From Ochotona curzoniae (Eukaryota > Chordata > Mammalia > Lagomorpha > Ochotonidae), in assembly GCF_017591425.1 (NCBI RefSeq), contig NW_024465885.1:33054501-33118500 (forward strand): a DNA stretch of 64,000 nucleotides, written 5' to 3'. The position numbers and the translations under genes are program-made. Positions within the stretch are counted from its first letter, which is position 1, and each line of letters starts with the position of its first letter. This document shows, piece by piece, positions 34,626 to 46,739 of the stretch. The notes under the pieces were generated by a model that made no database searches, was not told where the DNA came from, and saw only the letters and a program-made list of their open reading frames with translations.

Positions 34626-34745
34626 CAATCAGAACTGTTTTGTATTTCTGTTTTAGATAAGTTTTTTTTTTTCTTCTTCTTTTTTTTTTTTCTGTTGACA
34701 GTAACCCATGCAGTATATTCAGAAAATGAAAAGAAAGTATTCAGT
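34626..34745. repeat. T/C-rich tract
   Basis: Runs of T with TTC interruptions at about 34662-34693. Low complexity. Confidence 0.7.
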
Positions 34746-35106
34746 AATAGGGTCAATTTTCTTTTTTTTAATAGATTTATTTTTTAAAATTTTTATTGGA
34801 AAGGTGGATATACAGAGAGGAGAGACAGAGGGGAAGATCTTCTGTTCCATGATTCACTCCCCAAGTGAGTGCAACGGTCAATGCTATGCTGGTCCGAAGC
34901 CAGAAGCCTCTTCTGGGTCTCCCAAGCAGGTGCAGGGTCCCAAAGCCTTGGGCCGTCCTCGACTGCTTTCCCAGGCCACAGGCAGGGAGCTGGATGGGAA
35001 GTGGGGCCGCCGGGATTAGAACCGGCACCCATATGGGATCCTGGGCGTGCAAGGCGAGGACCTTAACCACTTGCGCCATCGTGCTGCGCCCAATAGGGTC
35101 AATTTT
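34746..35106 (-). mobile_element. CSINE, young, antisense, with perfect 15-bp TSD
   Basis: Flanked by AATAGGGTCAATTTT at 34746-34760 and 35092-35106. The body carries 'gtggatatacagagaggaga' through to 'gcgccatcgtgctgcgcc'. The insertion point after the T-rich strand fits L1 endonuclease priming. Confidence 0.95.
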
Positions 35107-35492
35107 TTTTTCAGAATTAAGTGTAACATTTTCTGTATCAACATACCAGAGTTAATGTTTTTATCAATTCCATACCTTAGAAATCTAAAATGAGAATTTC
35201 AACTGTGCCTATTGGAAAGTCCTGATTACGTAATCATTTTCACTAAAATAATTTTTATTTCATTTGTGAATTGACATACAGTGCATCTATTTTTAGTAGT
35301 AAATCTTAAAATCCAGAATTTCACATTCACTCTTTTTTTCATGTCCATGCCTTACTTCATAGCAATTTAACCATTATTCTTTGAGGTGGTACTAAAAAAA
35401 GAAAATTTTATTTTGTATTTATCAGACAGCTGCTTAAAGGCAGCTATGTCTGAAAGCCAGCATTCTAGACAACTTGCTCCTTATAGTAGCTA
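35107..35492. other. AT-rich noncoding DNA
   Basis: Nothing recognised. Confidence 0.5.
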
Positions 35493-35865
35493 CTCTTACA
35501 ATCTTTCTTTTTTTTGAGATTTATTTTACTTTATTGCAATGTTAGATATGCAGAGAGGAGAAGAGACAGAGAGGAAAATAGAGAGGAAGATCTTTCATCT
35601 GTTGATTCACTCCCCAAGTGACAGCAACAGCTGGAGTTGTGTTGATCCAAAACCAGAATCCAGGAGCTTCTTCTGGCTCTGCCATGTGGGTGCAGGTTTC
35701 CAAGGCCTTGGGCCGTCCTCAATAGCTTTCCCAGGCCAGAAGCAAGGAGCCAAATGCAAAGCAGGGCCAGTGGGATTAGATCCAGTGTCCATATGGAATC
35801 CTGGCTTGTGCAAGGTGAGGACTTTAGCTGCAAGGCTATCATGTAGGACCTCTTACATTCTTTCT
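35493..35865 (-). mobile_element. CSINE, intermediate, antisense, with 16-bp TSD
   Basis: Flanks CTCTTACAATCTTTCT (35493-35508) and CTCTTACATTCTTTCT (35850-35865) differ at one base. The body contains a duplicated 'agagaggaa' segment ('gagaggaaaatagagaggaa'). Confidence 0.93.
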
Positions 35866-36084
35866 ATCACATAGTTATCATCTCTCTGCCCAAGCATCCT
35901 TGACAACAACTGACTCTATCAGCATCCTTATGCTATTTTAGAATATAGTATTTCACCTTCTATCCATTCATGTTTTTCAGTCTCATTAGGATAACATAAA
36001 TTTACAAATCTGTTTTTACAAAATATAATACACTGGCATATAATTTTATAAAACAGTTTTTTCGTGAACTAGAAAACTATTTAT
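35866..36084. other. Noncoding DNA
   Basis: Short unique-looking spacer. Confidence 0.5.
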
Positions 36085-36910
36085 TTATTATTATTATTAT
36101 TAATTATGTTACATTACGTGACACAGTTTCATAGGCTCTGGGATTCCCCCAACTCCTCCTCATGACCTTCCCCCATGGTGGATTTCTCCACCTTGTGGCA
36201 GTATTACAGTTCAAATTAAGTCAAGATTCTTTCCTTGCATACCTGTATCAAGCATAGAGTCCAGCATCTTATAGTCCAGGTAAATTCAATGGATTCTTGG
36301 GCAGAACATCTCTGGTCTGAAGCTAGATCTGGCAGAATATCATCCCGATCAATTAAAAGCTCCAACACAACATCAACAACAATTTACAACATCATGGTAT
36401 TAATTTACATGGTGTTGAGTAACCAATATGCTAAAAAATGCAAGTTCTTAACCACATCCTGTGACTACTTCATTGACATTTCAATTTCAGTTTATATACA
36501 GAACCAGCTGCTATACATCTTAAAATGGTTACAGCTGTCTTGTGTCTATTTTCATTTTAGCATTTTGCAGTTTATAGTGTTAAAGCATAATTTTGCTGAC
36601 CTTGGCAGATTTTTGGATATTCTAAATTGGGTTATAACTCTAACAAGGCATATGTCAACAGTTGAGGTGCAGAACAGTTTTAGGAGGGGTGTGCAGAGAA
36701 ATCCTCAATACCCTAGTGAGGAGTAGCTAATCTTTGTGTCCTACCTAGTAAGGTTCTGTGTGGATCCACGCTGACCGTTTCCTGTCTGGTTCTAAGCGTT
36801 CCTTGTTGTTCTCTGTCTATCTATTCTGATTTTTGCTGTTGTTGTTCTGTTTGTTTGTTTGTTTGTTTGTTTGTTGGGGAGGGCTCCAGAGCGACCCTGA
36901 TGGTCATTTC
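36085..36910 (-). mobile_element. L1 3'UTR, antisense
   Basis: Begins with the tail complement (TTATTATTATTAATTATG), then 'acacagtttcataggctctg', 'ggtggatttctccaccttgt', 'agcatagagtccagcatctt' and ends near a (GTTT)n tract with 'gttggggagggctccagag'. It is the longest 3'UTR copy in the window and the reference for the pieces at 13.2, 19.1, 40.2 and 60.5 kb. A 163-codon frame (36235-36726) lies wholly within it. Confidence 0.75.
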
Positions 36911-37159
36911 AAGAGAGGGTGGGGATCACATTTACTTTAATTATTTTAGTGTATTGAAAAATGTCAAAAGGATGTGTTATAACACCTCCTAGCACATTTT
37001 CCTAAACTATAAAACTAACTCCACACACAACTGAACTTAGGTGTGGAGATCTAGGAGGGGAGTGACTCTTCTTAATGTAACTAAAGTAAATTTGAAGTGA
37101 AAAAAGATCAGCTTCAAAATGTGTTACAAAGGGCCTTTTGCAAAGGCTCAGAACTAAAT
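36911..37159. other. Noncoding DNA
   Basis: Nothing recognised; may still be L1-derived. Confidence 0.4.
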
Positions 37160-37445
37160 CCTTACATTTGATGCAACATGATCCCATATCAGCACTGGTT
37201 AGAGCCCTGGCTGCTTCACTTCCCATCCAGCAACCACTAGAGGTCTTGGAAAGCAGTAGGGGAAGACCCAAAGCCTTGGGACCCTGGAAGAAGATTCTGG
37301 TTCCTGCCTTCAGACCTGCTCAGTTCTGGCCATTGTGACCACTTGTAGGGTGAGCCAGTGAATGGAAGATCTTTCTCTCTAAATCTCCTCTCTCTGTGAC
37401 ATCTGCCTTTCCAAGAAAATTAAATACTCCTTTAAAAAATAACAG
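37160..37445 (+). mobile_element. CSINE, diverged, sense
   Basis: 'atgatcccatatcagcactg', 'cacttcccatccagc', 'ccaaagccttgggaccctgg' and tail 'tctgcctttccaagaaaatt'. Carries a deletion after 'gaccctgg' (the cgtgggagacc block is gone). Confidence 0.82.
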
Positions 37446-37877
37446 AATAAACAAAATAAAATATAGTGCATTTAATAACCTAAAATATCCAAGCTTGAAC
37501 AGCCACATCATTGGAGACTGTCTCTTCCTTAATCTCTCCTTTGCGAGGGATAGGGGTAGGTAGCTGAAGAAGACATTAACATTGAAAAAATATCCTTTAT
37601 GGATTAGATAGCAGTTTTTTGGAAAGATACCAAATCATCAAAGTATTACTGACAATTGAAATTGCCTATCACATTGAAAATGCAGAGCTGAAATAAAACG
37701 TACTCAGACTACTGTGAGCTGGAGGCTTTATGTAAATTACTCAGCTGCATCTTCTTACTGGCCTGTGATAGTGGAATTCTTTATTATTATTGTTATTATT
37801 ATTTTTTGATGTGTCAAAGGTAGAGAAACTGGTTCTGGGTGATTAATAAAATTTAAGATGAAACCACAATAGTAGCT
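37446..37877. other. AT-rich noncoding DNA with a TTATTA tract
   Basis: A (TTA)n tract lies at about 37779-37806. Otherwise unrecognised. Confidence 0.5.
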
Positions 37878-37977
37878 AAAAAAAAAAAAAAGAAGAAAGA
37901 AAGGAAGAAAAGAAAAGAAAAGGAAAGAAAAGAAAAGGAAAGAAAAGAAAAGAAAAGGAAAGAGGAGGAGGAGAAAA
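37878..37977. repeat. 100-nt uninterrupted polypurine tract
   Basis: Every base from 37878 to 37977 is A or G, mostly AAAAG/GGAAAG units, ending AGGAGGAGGAG. It can form a triplex because of its partial mirror symmetry, and may be an expanded retroposon tail. Confidence 0.9.
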
Positions 37978-37996
37978 CATTGAAGAAGAGTGCTTT

Positions 37997-38334
37997 AAAA
38001 AGTTAATGTGGGCCCGAGGCGGTGGCGCAGTGGTTAAGGTCCTCGCCTTGCACGCCCAGGATCCAATAGGGGCGCTGGTTCTATCCCAGCAGCCCCACTT
38101 CCCATCCAGCTCCCTGCCTGTGGCCCTGGAAAGCAGTGGAGGATGGCCCAAAGCTTTGGGACCCTGCACCTGCGCGAGAGACCCAGAAGAGGCTCCTGGC
38201 TTCGGACCAGCATAGCATCGGCCGTTGTGCTCACTTGGGGAGTGAATCATCGAACAGAAGATCTTCCTCTCTGTATATCCACCTTTCCAATAAAAATTAA
38301 AAAAAAAAAAATCTTTTAAAAAAAAAAGTTAATG
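37997..38334 (+). mobile_element. CSINE, young, sense, with TSD
   Basis: Starts GGGCCCGAGGCGGTGGCGCAG at about 38009 and ends in an A-rich tail. Flanked by AAAAAGTTAATG (37997-38008 and about 38323-38334). Confidence 0.93.
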
Positions 38335-38337
38335 CAC

Positions 38338-38658
38338 GGGCCTGTTGCCGTGGCCTAGCAGCTAAAGTCCTCACCTTGAATGCACCAGGATCCCATATGG
38401 GCACCAGTTTTTAATCCCAGCAGCCCTGCTTCCCATCAGGCTCCCTGCTTGTGACCTGGAAAAGCAGTCGAGGACAGCCCCAAAGCCTTGGGACCCTGCA
38501 ACCAAGTGGAAGATCAAGAAGAGTCTGGGCTCCTGGCTTCAGATCGGTGCAGCACTGGCTGTTGTGGTCACTTGGGGAGTGAATCATCATATTCTCTCTG
38601 TCTCTCCTCCTCTCTGTATATATCTGACTTTGCAATAAAAATAAATCTTTAAAAAAAA
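38338..38658 (+). mobile_element. CSINE, older subfamily, sense, tandem with previous
   Basis: Head 'gggcctgttgccgtggccta', tail 'gactttgcaataaaaataaa'. It starts a few bases after the TSD of the younger copy. The right flank AAAAAAAAGTTATTGG resembles the shared AAAAAGTTAATG target, so both copies appear to have used the same A-rich site. Confidence 0.9.
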
Positions 38659-38724
38659 GTTATTGGAAAATGCATGTTATGGAAAAATTACATGAATTTC
38701 AACAGCAAAACGTTTTCTATGGAT

Positions 38725-39008
38725 TAGCTTTTAAAATGGCGCATTTGTTTGAAAGGCAGCCTGTGAGAGGGACAGAAAATACCAGAAGTCATCTGTGTCC
38801 TGTGTCCCTACCCAGCTATAGCAGCCATTGCTGTGCTAGTTTGACGCCAAGAGCGCAGGACTCCATCAGGGTGACCTATACAAATGGGGCCGTCGTGTTT
38901 AGATCACATTTTTCCACTTCCAAGGTTTATCAGATTGGAAATAGAGGACTGGGATGTGAATGGGAAATGATAGACACCAGCATTGCAAGCAGCGCTTTAA
39001 CCTGACAT
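38725..39008 (-). mobile_element. CSINE2-like, diverged, antisense
   Basis: 'tttgtttgaaaggcagcctg', 'gagagggacagaaaatacca' and the end 'cattgcaagcagcgctttaa' fit the rabbit-type C repeat on the reverse strand. The 111-codon frame covering it is not a gene. Confidence 0.6.
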
Positions 39009-40134
39009 GCTCCAAGGTCAGACCTGTTATTTACTTTGTGGGGTACCTTCATATTTGTTGGGGTATAATTTGACTGTAAGAAACTTTGAGGAGATATCAG
39101 TTGAAGCGGAATGGATATTTTTTCTTCCTTCGTTTCTTTTCATTAAGCAGTTATAAATTGAAAATGTTTAAAGCCAATTATTATTAATTTTATTTGTATA
39201 TGTAAACATCAGATTAAACCTATGAAAACAGAAATAACGAAAATCAAGTAAAAGAAAAACTTTCTTCATGCCCCTGTTCATTTTTTCCTCCTTTCTTGCT
39301 TCACTCATTCTTCTACAAAGCATCATTAATTTTATTTGTACTACAAGATTAATTTGTATCTGACAGCTAAGTGTTAATACAGTAGCCCACTCTTTTTCTG
39401 ACTTCTTTCAGATCTCAAATCCACTGTTGTAGGTCTCAAGTGCCTGCAGAAACCTAGGACCACTTCTGGATTTCCTATTCAAGTGTCAAGGACCCCAGAG
39501 CTCAGCCTTTATTGGCTGGGTCCAAGAAGGTTCATAGAACATCACATAAGGGTGACTTAGACCTGCATTTTGGTGTGGGTTGCAGAGTTTCCAAGCAATC
39601 GTTTCCCATAGTGTACCACAACTAAGATGTGGATCTTAATTACTAACAAAAATAGTTCATCCTGTACAAATGTGACAGCATTTGTATCAAATTTATCTCT
39701 GATTATTTAACATCATGGACTACTTTGAATACTACTTTAATATAACAATCCAAACTATTCATAAATAATATGTGGATGTAGAATCAATTTTTGATGATCG
39801 ACTGTGTATCCTCAGTTGTACTAACAATTTTCACACTTGAAAGTCTTCCTGTTACATTGTAGAACTCAGTAATAAAACTATGTTGGTGCTTAAATCGGAA
39901 CACTCTTCCTAAAGTTTCCTATAGCACTTCATTTTTGCAGACTATAACTTGATTTTACATCAAAACTTTCTGTTTTCACCGCTAAGTATGATGGTAGTTG
40001 CAGTTTTCATTTTAGATGTGTCTAGAAGGCAAATTTAATCTAGATGTGTAAGTTCCCATGCTTGCTTGTTTAACTGGAAGTTTTTATCACAATGAATTTT
40101 GGGTATTATGAAAAACAATTCTCTTATAACTATT
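39009..40134. other. AT-rich noncoding DNA
   Basis: About 1.1 kb. The part 39400-39640 is GC-richer and could be a very old CSINE, but I could not align it convincingly. Confidence 0.45.
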
Positions 40135-40255
40135 TATTATATATTATTATATATATTATATATTTATTATATCTTTTTATTATTTTATTTTTTATCTACC
40201 ATGATATAGTTTCATATGTAAAGGGATTCCTTTCTCCCTGTACCCTTTTCTTAGA
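40135..40255 (-). mobile_element. L1 3' terminus, antisense, short
   Basis: AT-rich tail ((TATTATATA)n) followed by 'catgatatagtttcatatgt' and 'gggattcctttctccctgta', matching the outermost 3' end of the L1 3'UTR at 36.1 kb. Severely 5'-truncated. Confidence 0.6.
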
Positions 40256-40312
40256 ATAAAAAAAGCATGATTTGCAGTTATTACCTCTGTGAAAATGTCT
40301 TTCAAAAATGAA

Positions 40313-40683
40313 CAAATGTTTTAGGGGCCCGGCGCGGTGGCGCAAGTGGTTAAGGTCCTCGCCTAGCACGCCCGGGATCCCATATGGGCGCCGGTTCTAA
40401 TCCCGGCAGCCCCGCTTCCCTTCCAGCTCCCTGCCTGTGGCCCGGGAAAGCAGTCGAGGACGGCCCAAGGCTTTGGGACCCTGCACCCGCGTGGGAGACC
40501 CGGAAGAGGCTCCTGGCTTCGGATCGGCATAGTATCGGCCCGTTGCGCTCACTTGGGGAGTGAATCATCGGATGGAAGATCTTCCTCTCTGTCTCTCCTC
40601 TCTGTATATCCGCCTTTCCAATGAGAAAATAATAAAAATAAATCTTTAAAAAAAAAAAAACAAAAAAAAAACCAAATGTTTTA
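40313..40683 (+). mobile_element. CSINE, youngest-looking, sense, with TSD
   Basis: Near-consensus from GGCCCGGCGCGGTGGCGCAA (about 40326). A box, B box (GGTTCTAATCC) and body are intact, and the tail is long and A-rich with one C. TSD CAAATGTTTTA at 40313-40323 and 40673-40683. CpGs are retained, as expected of a recent insertion. Confidence 0.95.
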
Positions 40684-41324
40684 AGAATAAAAACACATAT
40701 TCAAGCCTTTCCAAACCTTTATTCACTGTTTGGATACTGAAAGAATTTTGTAACCTATAAACTAATACCATGAGAAATTTAAAAAATATATATATCAGGA
40801 ATACTTCACCAGTTGGAATATCAAAAACCACAGCGCAAATAAATACAATTATTACTATTAAAATTATTTGTAATACATTTATATCTTTAAATAAAATGAA
40901 TGACTATATGATTTTAAGAAATAAAACAAAATTTCATGAAGGAAGCATTGGTCATTCTACTTTGACAAGAGAACAAAAGAAATTATGGCTTTGTTACCCA
41001 ACTAACTACTTTTATTGTCTTTAATCAGTTTCCATTTTCAAATCCATTTAGAATATATTTCAATTACAGAATATCCAAAACTACAGGGAAGCTACTGGAA
41101 GCATAATGCAGTTACAAGGAAGATGCATGAATCACTTAAAGAGAATATCTTCAGCTATTTTGAGAGAATTTTGAGTAATATGCAGTTTTTTTTTTAATTT
41201 TATGAGGGTCTGTGCAATATTTTAACACAAATACATGTCCTGAATCTATCAAACAGGCACCTGGTGAACTTCTTCATACTTTAGGTGACAGAAAGTTGGT
41301 GGATTCTGGCAGTGATTTGGTAGT
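40684..41324. other. AT-rich noncoding DNA
   Basis: Nothing recognised. Two short ORFs here (84 and 60 codons) lack protein-like features. Confidence 0.5.
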
Positions 41325-43160
41325 CCTTGCTTTACCCTCTGTAAAATTCTGTCTTCTGCAAACAGTTAGATTTTGATTTCCTCCTATGCTATTGGTTTCG
41401 ATTGAGTTTCAGTAGATTATCTGATTGCGCTAGTTAAAATCCCTAGTACTGCGTTGAATAAAAGTGACAAGAGTAAAATTTTTGTTGTTGTTGTTTTTGG
41501 GATTCACCTTTAAGTGAGGAAATCGTTGGGACTTTTTTTTTCTTATTCATTAGTTACTTCCTATAGTCTTTTCATATATAGCTTTATACCTTTGCAATAT
41601 ATTCCCCATGCATTTAATTTGTACAGGGGTTTTAGGAATGAAACAGAAAGTTTTTCTATACTTATTGTGATGATCAGAAAATTTTTAAGCATGTTTCTGT
41701 TGTCATGAAGTAATTCACTTTTTAACTTCCATATTCTGTTTAATTAAATCTTTCCTTGATACCACTTGTTCATGATATTCTCATTTTTTTTTCTATTTCA
41801 CTTGCTATTATCTGTGGGGGGTTGAATTTATGTTTGTTACAATTTTATTTATACTTTTATGTCTCCAGTGTGTTCTCTGATTTTGTAATCAAAGTAATTG
41901 CAGCCTCAGAATAAATTAATTAATTACTCACTCTTGGTTTTGTATGATATTTGACACCATTTTGCTTTATTTTCAGTAGTTACATATTTCCAGAAACATC
42001 AATTTCTTCTTGGCTGTTCAATCTATATCTATACAGTTGCCTGTAATAGCCACTAATGACATGTGTATTTCTGTGGTACCAATTGCATTGTCTCTTTTTT
42101 CACCTCTGATATTATTTACTGGAGCCATTTTTATATTTTATACAAAAATGTTATAAAATCTATTCATATTTTAAAATAAATTTGCTATTCACTTCCATAA
42201 TCTTTATATCTCTACTCACTTTTACTCTGATGTTTATTTCCTTTGCTGTTAATTTTTTGTTTAACTGTGTTTGTTTTTCTTGATCCTTGAAATACACTGT
42301 TATATTTTCTGATAACTAGTTTTTTGTGTGTGGGGTGTTTTCGATACTTATTAACATTATTATGAACATCGTTTTCAATTGTATTTTTACTATAATCCAC
42401 TAATTTTGTATGTAGTGTTTCCATTTTCATTCATTATACAGGAATTTTTATATTTTCATTTTTGTTTTTCTAATAACTTAGTTTTTATTCATAGATATAT
42501 TTAATCTGTATATATATTTTTTCTAGATTTCAGCTTCAGTTGTTAATTTCTAATATACTCAAAACTTATATGGTTGTTATTTTCAATGTGTTGATCCTTA
42601 CCTTTTCGTCTTAATGTAAGATTCATTTTAGAGAATATTCCATACACTGATTAAACAAATGTACATTCCGAATGTTTGCGCATAGAAGGTGCGGTAAATG
42701 TGTCATGTATCCATTTGAGTTATAGTGCGGTTTAACTATGTTATTTCTTTGATGATCTTTTGCCTTGATAATTTGTGTACTGATAAAAATTGTAGCCTGT
42801 CCCTCATCATTGTTGGGTTATAGCTTATCTCTCCCTTCAGATCTAATTCTATATGTTTCGTAAAATGATTTAAATCAGCATTGAGTGTTTATACATTTGG
42901 AATCAGATTTTGTTGTTGACCTGATCCATTGATTACACAGTGACATTATTTGTATCTTTTAAATACTTTTTCTTTAAAACTTTAATTTACACTTAAGGCT
43001 CAATTTTTGTTTGTATTTATATAGAATATATTTTTCTGTCCTTTTATTTCTAATGTTTTCCTGCATTTGACAGTGATGTGATTATTACAGATAGTGTATA
43101 ATTACATGGTGTTTTGAATCCCTAAGATGTTAGTATTTTTTAATTTGAGAAATTAGGCAA
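41325..43160 (-). mobile_element. Ancient L1 ORF2 (endonuclease to RT), antisense
   Basis: Antisense words in order: 'tctgcaaacagttagatttt', 'actgcgttgaataaaagtga', 'aagtttttctatacttattg', 'gtaatcaaagtaattgcagc', 'gtatttctgtggtaccaatt' and 'cattgttgggttatagct'. These follow L1 ORF2 reverse complement from the RT domain toward the endonuclease. Heavily mutated, no open frame. Confidence 0.75.
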
Positions 43161-43170
43161 TTTATTTTGT

Positions 43171-43412
43171 AAGGATTTATTTATTTTTATTACAAAGTCA
43201 GATATACAGAAAGGTGAAGAGACAGAGAGGAAATTGTTTCATCCGATGATTCACTCCCCAAGTGATTGCCCTGGCTGGTGCTGTTCTGATCCAAAGCCAG
43301 GAGCCAGGAGCTTCTTCTTGGTCTCCCATGCGGGTGCAGGGTGCCAAGTCTTTGGGTCATCCTTGACTGCTTTTCTAGGCTACAAGCAGGGAGCTGAATG
43401 GGAAGTAGAGTT
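43171..43412 (-). mobile_element. CSINE, antisense, lacking tRNA head
   Basis: Runs from the tail complement 'aaggatttatttatttttat' to 'ggagctgaatgggaag' and stops before the tRNA-like head, so it is 5'-truncated by about 90 bp. Confidence 0.85.
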
Positions 43413-43643
43413 TGGATAATTTAAATTATAAATAGTTGTTGAGTGAAGATTTAACCTGTTATCTTTCAAATATCTTTTTTTTTTGGAATACATTTTTTAC
43501 TTAATCAATTGAGTGTAGTATATTCGTGTGTTTGTATGATGATAATTACCATCTTTTGCTTCTATATATTAATACTTCATTAAATATCCAGTAAAACTTC
43601 TCTGTTCTGCTTGCTTTGTAAAGTCTCCATTTTTTATTCATTT
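43413..43643. other. AT-rich noncoding DNA, perhaps L1-derived
   Basis: No firm identification. Confidence 0.4.
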
Positions 43644-43691
43644 ATGTGTGTGTGTGTGTGTGTGTGTATGTATATATATATATATATATAT
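43644..43691. repeat. (TG)n(TA)n compound microsatellite
   Basis: About 22 bases of TG followed by about 20 bases of TA. Confidence 0.92.
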
Positions 43692-43859
43692 CTTGAAGGT
43701 CATCCTTTTTTATTTCTCTCACAATTGATAATACATTGCTTCATGCTCCCTTGAGTGGCAAGATTTCAATTGAGCAATCTATTGATTTTTTCTAAATTGT
43801 CATAACTATGACTTCTATTCTCTAGCAAATTTCATAATTCTAGTTTGTCCCCAGCTGGA

Positions 43860-45060
43860 GGCAATGACCTAGATTTCATTGTGTACATAGGCAAGTGTTG
43901 ACTGTTGGGAGAAAAGCAATTGATAGCTGGTCAGCATCCTGGGCTTGGTTAAACCCAAATTTGTGTAACTACACCAACGCGTCAGAATAATCACCTATTC
44001 ATTTTTCCACTGTTTTTTAAGTTATGTAGGGGTCAGACACTAGCACAACAGCAGACAGGGTCTGTGGACCCACACACAATTGTGCATGGGACCTTGATAG
44101 GCATGCAGGCCCCTAGGCTGGCATGAAAACAGTACTTGGGTTTGGCAAGCATGGTGGAGTGTACACGACTTAGGGAAGGGCCCAGCCAGACTGTAGCATC
44201 CATTGGTGAAGGCTATGATGAAGCAAGGCATGCTAGCCTAGGCTACAGCTCCCACAAGAAAAAAATAAAGGGAAGAGGGGGATTGAACCTGGTAGGGAGG
44301 ATATAAGTATTCCTGGGGCATAGTTCTTGCTCGTGAGCATAAGAGTTAGCACTGGGGCAGACCAGAATGGGAAGAGTTAAAAAGCCTAATTAACATTCAT
44401 GTTAGCTGTGGTGGGCTAAGTGACCACTGGTGCATGCAAGAGCCAGAGTAATTTTAGGCGGGTTGGGCTTTGCCACAGCACCAGACAGCACATGCTGGGA
44501 ATGGGGGCACATCCTGTCAGGCCAGACTCCAGAACCTCCCAGAAAGTGCAAGATCTTGGGATGGGAGTGGGTCTAGTAGGGAAAATATAGACACCTCTGT
44601 TAAATGCAGCTCCTACCAGTGAGCATAAGAAGCAAGGCTTGGTGTTGGCTTTGCTGGAGATGGTGGCACCCAGCAGCATAAATGTGGGCTGGAGATTGGT
44701 ATTGATTATGCTGAGCTGGGCTCCAATGCCCATTGATGTATACAAGAGCCAAATGGGATGCGGGGCAGACTAAACTAGTCTTTACATATATAGGTGTGCA
44801 CAGGAATGGACGCTAGAGCTTGACCTGGTCAGGGATATTGGGGATTGCTTCAAGTAGGATGCATTTCCAGCTGGTGTGTGTGAGGGCAGAGTGTGTGGTG
44901 AGCAGGAATGGGCTGGACCACAATATCCATGGTTTGTGTATGAGATGAGACTGGAGACAGAACTTACTGGTCAACTACAAGCACCAGAGCATGTGTAGTC
45001 TCATGTGAGTGAGAGACTGTTCTATTACAGATCAAGAGTGCAGAGAAATCCTCCACCTTC
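43860..45060 (+). mobile_element. L1 5' end and 5'UTR monomers, sense
   Basis: Purine-rich units with 'gagcataaga', 'gtgggctgg', 'gtatacaagagcc' and similar recur about every 53-59 bp (for example 44619, 44672, 44731, 44785). This is the reverse complement type of the 29.4-31.5 kb array. The first 350 bp (43880-44230) match 46740-47010. No ORF1 follows, so it is a promoter fragment. Confidence 0.6.
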
Positions 45061-45654
45061 TTAGAATGTTTGAGGAAGACTTAAAGTGTAACTTATTATA
45101 TATAGATAACAAATTATTAACGGGCTTAGACATTAGAAAATCCATAGAAATTTGTGGTGGGATCCAAGCACAGCCCTGACACCCTCTTTTAAGGAGGCTG
45201 TGTGTACAGAGCAGGAAGTGATCTCAGGGGAGAACAGGAGGATAAGAGAAGGTCTCCAAGACTCGGGGACTCCCGGAGGCCTCCCAAGTGCTTTAGCCAC
45301 AGAAGCAACGGAATGCTACCCGGACTGCCTAACAGATCACAGGGAAGGTGAATGCCCTTGGAGGCTGAGTGAGCAAAAAAATTAGTTCAACTAGACAGAG
45401 ACCATTAAAGATCAGCTAGTTGATAATCACTCAGCTTGTACCTTACTGATCAGGTTTCCCATTTGGCTTTTCAGATAGACAGAGAGAGACACGGATATAG
45501 AAAGTCTGGAACAGCCTGTCTGTCTCCCGTGTGCTGGGAGGCTGGGTGGCGGGCAGCAGGCTCACCCACTCTAGCTACGGGGTACTAGAGGAGTCTGTGG
45601 GGGAGACCCGCATTCTGCAAAGTTTATGCCTTTTTTTCATGAACCTTACAATCT
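45061..45654. repeat. Unclassified GC-richer segment downstream of L1 promoter fragment
   Basis: 45150-45620 is GC-richer, with 'gaagtgatctcaggggagaa', 'gggactcccggaggcctccc' and 'aatgctacccggactgccta'. It could be the promoter-proximal L1 5'UTR or the start of another element. No reading frame of note (77 codons at most). Confidence 0.35.
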
Positions 45655-45980
45655 TTTTTAAAAGATTTATTTTTACTGCAAAATCAAACATACAGAGAGG
45701 AAGAGAGACAGAGAGGAAACTCCTCCTTCCTATGATTCACTCCCCAAGTGACCACAACGATCAGAATGGGGCCGATCCAAAGCCAGGAGCCAGGCGCTAT
45801 TTCTGGTCTCCCACACGGGTGCAGGGTCCCAAGGCTTTGGGCCATCTTCTACTGCTTTCCCAGTCCACAAGCAGGGAGCTGGATTGGAAGTTGGGGCCGC
45901 CAGGATTAGAACACGTGCCAATATGGGATCGTGGTGTGTGCAAGGCTAGGGCATTACTGCTAGGCCACAGCGCCGGGCCT
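45655..45980 (-). mobile_element. CSINE, intermediate, antisense
   Basis: Full-length antisense copy ('ttactgcaaaatcaaacata' tail type, end 'gccacagcgccgggcct'). No clear TSD is seen. Confidence 0.9.
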
Positions 45981-46735
45981 GTGATTTGTCTTTTTTCATA
46001 GTGTTTGTATATCTGTCTCATTGCGGATTCACTTTTCACATTAATAATTCTGACTCTAGAGATAATTTGCTATTATATTTCATTTTCATATTTTATTTTG
46101 TAATGGGATTATTTCTAATGTTATCTGATTCTTAATCAATTATTTGTTTAATGTAAGGTTCATATCCACCTCCTTTTTATGTTGTAAGCATTTACCTTTC
46201 ATTTCAGTCCTTAAAAATACATTAATCATGTTTCATCTCAAAATTCATTAAGGCCAAATGGTTGCATTCTGAGGAATTTAGCTTCCCTTAATTGTTACTG
46301 AGATTCTTTTAATATAATTCCTATTTGAATAGCACCTTAGAAGAAGAGTTTCTGACAAGTTTGTCATATTACTAAATGATCATATGTACAATATATACAT
46401 TATCAGAATAAGAGAAGCACAGAGCACAAATGTATTGTTTCCTTGTCTTGCTCACCTATTGCTCATGTTCCCAGAATAGCTGCATGTATATAGACTGTAA
46501 ATATAGCTACTTTTAAATATTTAAGCACTATTTTTAAAATTAAAGCATCTTTATTTTTCTATTAAAGTACAATGATATGAAACATAAGATTTAAAGTGAT
46601 AAACTATATTTTAATTATATTCACATTCACCTGAATATTGAAATTATATTAATTAATTATAGATGACATTTAATTACTGTACTTTCCCTTGCTGTAGCCA
46701 ATCTCTGGAGTTTATTTTGACCTCTCTGATGACTT
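45981..46735. other. AT-rich noncoding DNA
   Basis: Nothing recognised. Confidence 0.5.
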
Positions 46736-46739
46736 TTCC

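Noticed and set aside
36235..36726. 163-codon open frame
   Set aside because: Contained in the antisense L1 3'UTR, which is noncoding in either orientation.
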